A DNA stretch of 5,733 nt, taken from Actinomycetota bacterium (GTDB taxonomy: Bacteria; Actinomycetota; Acidimicrobiia; IMCC26256; JACDBD01). Shown here in pieces: positions 5,117 to 5,733 of the stretch. The stretch lies in NCBI GenBank assembly GCA_013695115.1, contig JACDBD010000050.1, forward strand, positions 1 to 5,733, read 5' to 3'. The position numbers and the translations under genes were made by a program. The notes beneath the pieces are model-generated. The model had not been told where the DNA came from and did not search any database. It saw only the letters and a list, made by a program, of their open reading frames with translations. Position 1 is the first letter of the stretch; each line of letters begins with the position of its first letter.

Positions 5117-5733
5117 CGCGAGACCGCGCGCTCGACCGCCTCGGCGGCTTGGCGGTGGCGGTCGACGTTGTCGGCGCGGTCGGTGGGGACGATCACGAGG
5201 CGCACGCCCCCGGCGGCGATGGCAGCGTCGAGTGTGGGGACGACCTCCGAGGCCTTCTCTACCCGCTCGGCCGCCAGGCCATGCGTTGCCGCCAGCGCGG
5301 TGAGGTCGAGACCGTGGGGTGTTCCGAACAACGCCTCGAAGTGCTCGGGCAGCTCGGCTTGGGGAAGGAAGGAGAAGATCCCGCCACCGTTGTTGTCGAG
5401 CACTACGAATGTTGCATCGACACCTCGATCCACCGCACCCAGGAGGCCGTTGGCGTCGTGCAACAGGCACAGGTCGCCCAGTAGCGAGACAACCGGTCCG
5501 GTGGACGTCGCCACCGCGGCACCGAGCACCGTCGAGACGAATCCGTCGATGCCGTTCACGCCCCGGTTGGCGAGGAAGCGGAGACCGGCGCGCGATCGGG
5601 CGAACGACTCGACGTCGCGCACCGGCATGCTCGACGCCACCAGCAGGGTCGCGCCCGCCGGAAGAGCATCGGGCACATCACGCGCCACCCGACCCTCGAA
5701 TGGCTCCTCCCACCCGTCGAGCAGCTCGTCGAG
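5113..5733 (-). CDS. menD: MenD, SEPHCHC synthase (C-terminal 206 residues)
   Basis: This is the C-terminal part of 2-succinyl-5-enolpyruvyl-6-hydroxy-3-cyclohexene-1-carboxylate synthase, a thiamine-diphosphate enzyme joining isochorismate with 2-oxoglutarate (with loss of CO2) in menaquinone synthesis. The frame is open to the right edge, so the gene continues; about 350 N-terminal residues should lie outside, given a usual length near 550-560. Counting from the first visible codon, diagnostic segments are ASSMPVRD (33-40), NRGVNGIDG (56-64), the ThDP/Mg motif from GDLCLLHD (86-93) to DNNGGGIF (113-120), and a FGTPHG segment (136-141) after a FEALF helix. A tail with the R-x-x-N-V-x-x-H pattern near 186-193 closes the protein, as in other MenD. 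The GTG at 5688 is internal, not a start. It converges on menF, whose product is its substrate, from the opposite strand. Confidence 0.95.
   Translation of the reverse strand, partial: LDELLDGWEEPFEGRVARDVPDALPAGATLLVASSMPVRDVESFARSRAGLRFLANRGVNGIDGFVSTVLGAAVATSTGPVVSLLGDLCLLHDANGLLGAVDRGVDATFVVLDNNGGGIFSFLPQAELPEHFEALFGTPHGLDLTALAATHGLAAERVEKASEVVPTLDAAIAAGGVRLVIVPTDRADNVDRHRQAAEAVERAVSR

Noticed and set aside
3779..5470. Long - strand open frame opposite menF and part of menD
   Set aside because: A shadow frame; composition is not protein-like and menF and menD are unambiguous.

Overview
The window is very GC-rich (about 70% by eye) and densely coded, with many GTG starts, 4-base gene overlaps and one likely leaderless transcript. 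This suggests a high-GC actinobacterium. An acidimicrobial-type lineage is my guess, but the sequence alone does not prove it. There are seven protein genes, two of them cut by the window edges. No RNA genes, insertion sequences, CRISPR arrays or phage genes were seen. No gap between genes exceeds about 100 bases.

Layout. Positions 2-1081 (+) hold the 3' part of a major facilitator exporter of the EntS/MFS_3 type. It meets a small four-helix membrane protein of unknown function (1078-1500, -) tail to tail, the two sharing a CTAG stop. A 73-base divergent region (1501-1573) separates that gene from a crotonase-family enoyl-CoA hydratase (1574-2338, +). Positions 2339-2436 hold a terminator-like hairpin and then a compact promoter with two inverted repeats. 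Next comes a tightly overlapping three-gene run on +: a MerR-family regulator (2437-3216), the demethylmenaquinone methyltransferase MenG/UbiE (3213-3917) and an isochorismate synthase MenF (3914-5116). MenF meets the C-terminal part of MenD (5113-5733, -) tail to tail, again sharing a CTAG stop.

How the genes work together. MenF turns chorismate into isochorismate. MenD adds a 2-oxoglutarate-derived succinyl unit to it to give SEPHCHC. MenG performs the final methylation of demethylmenaquinone. The right half is therefore a classical (o-succinylbenzoate) menaquinone locus. The unusual point is that its menG-menF pair appears to be translated from an operon headed by a MerR regulator. That regulator seems to carry two MerR-like helix-turn-helix segments in tandem, and its promoter has a dyad exactly where MerR proteins bind, between -35 and -10. 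The left-half genes (exporter, membrane protein, crotonase) have no evident pathway link to menaquinone synthesis.
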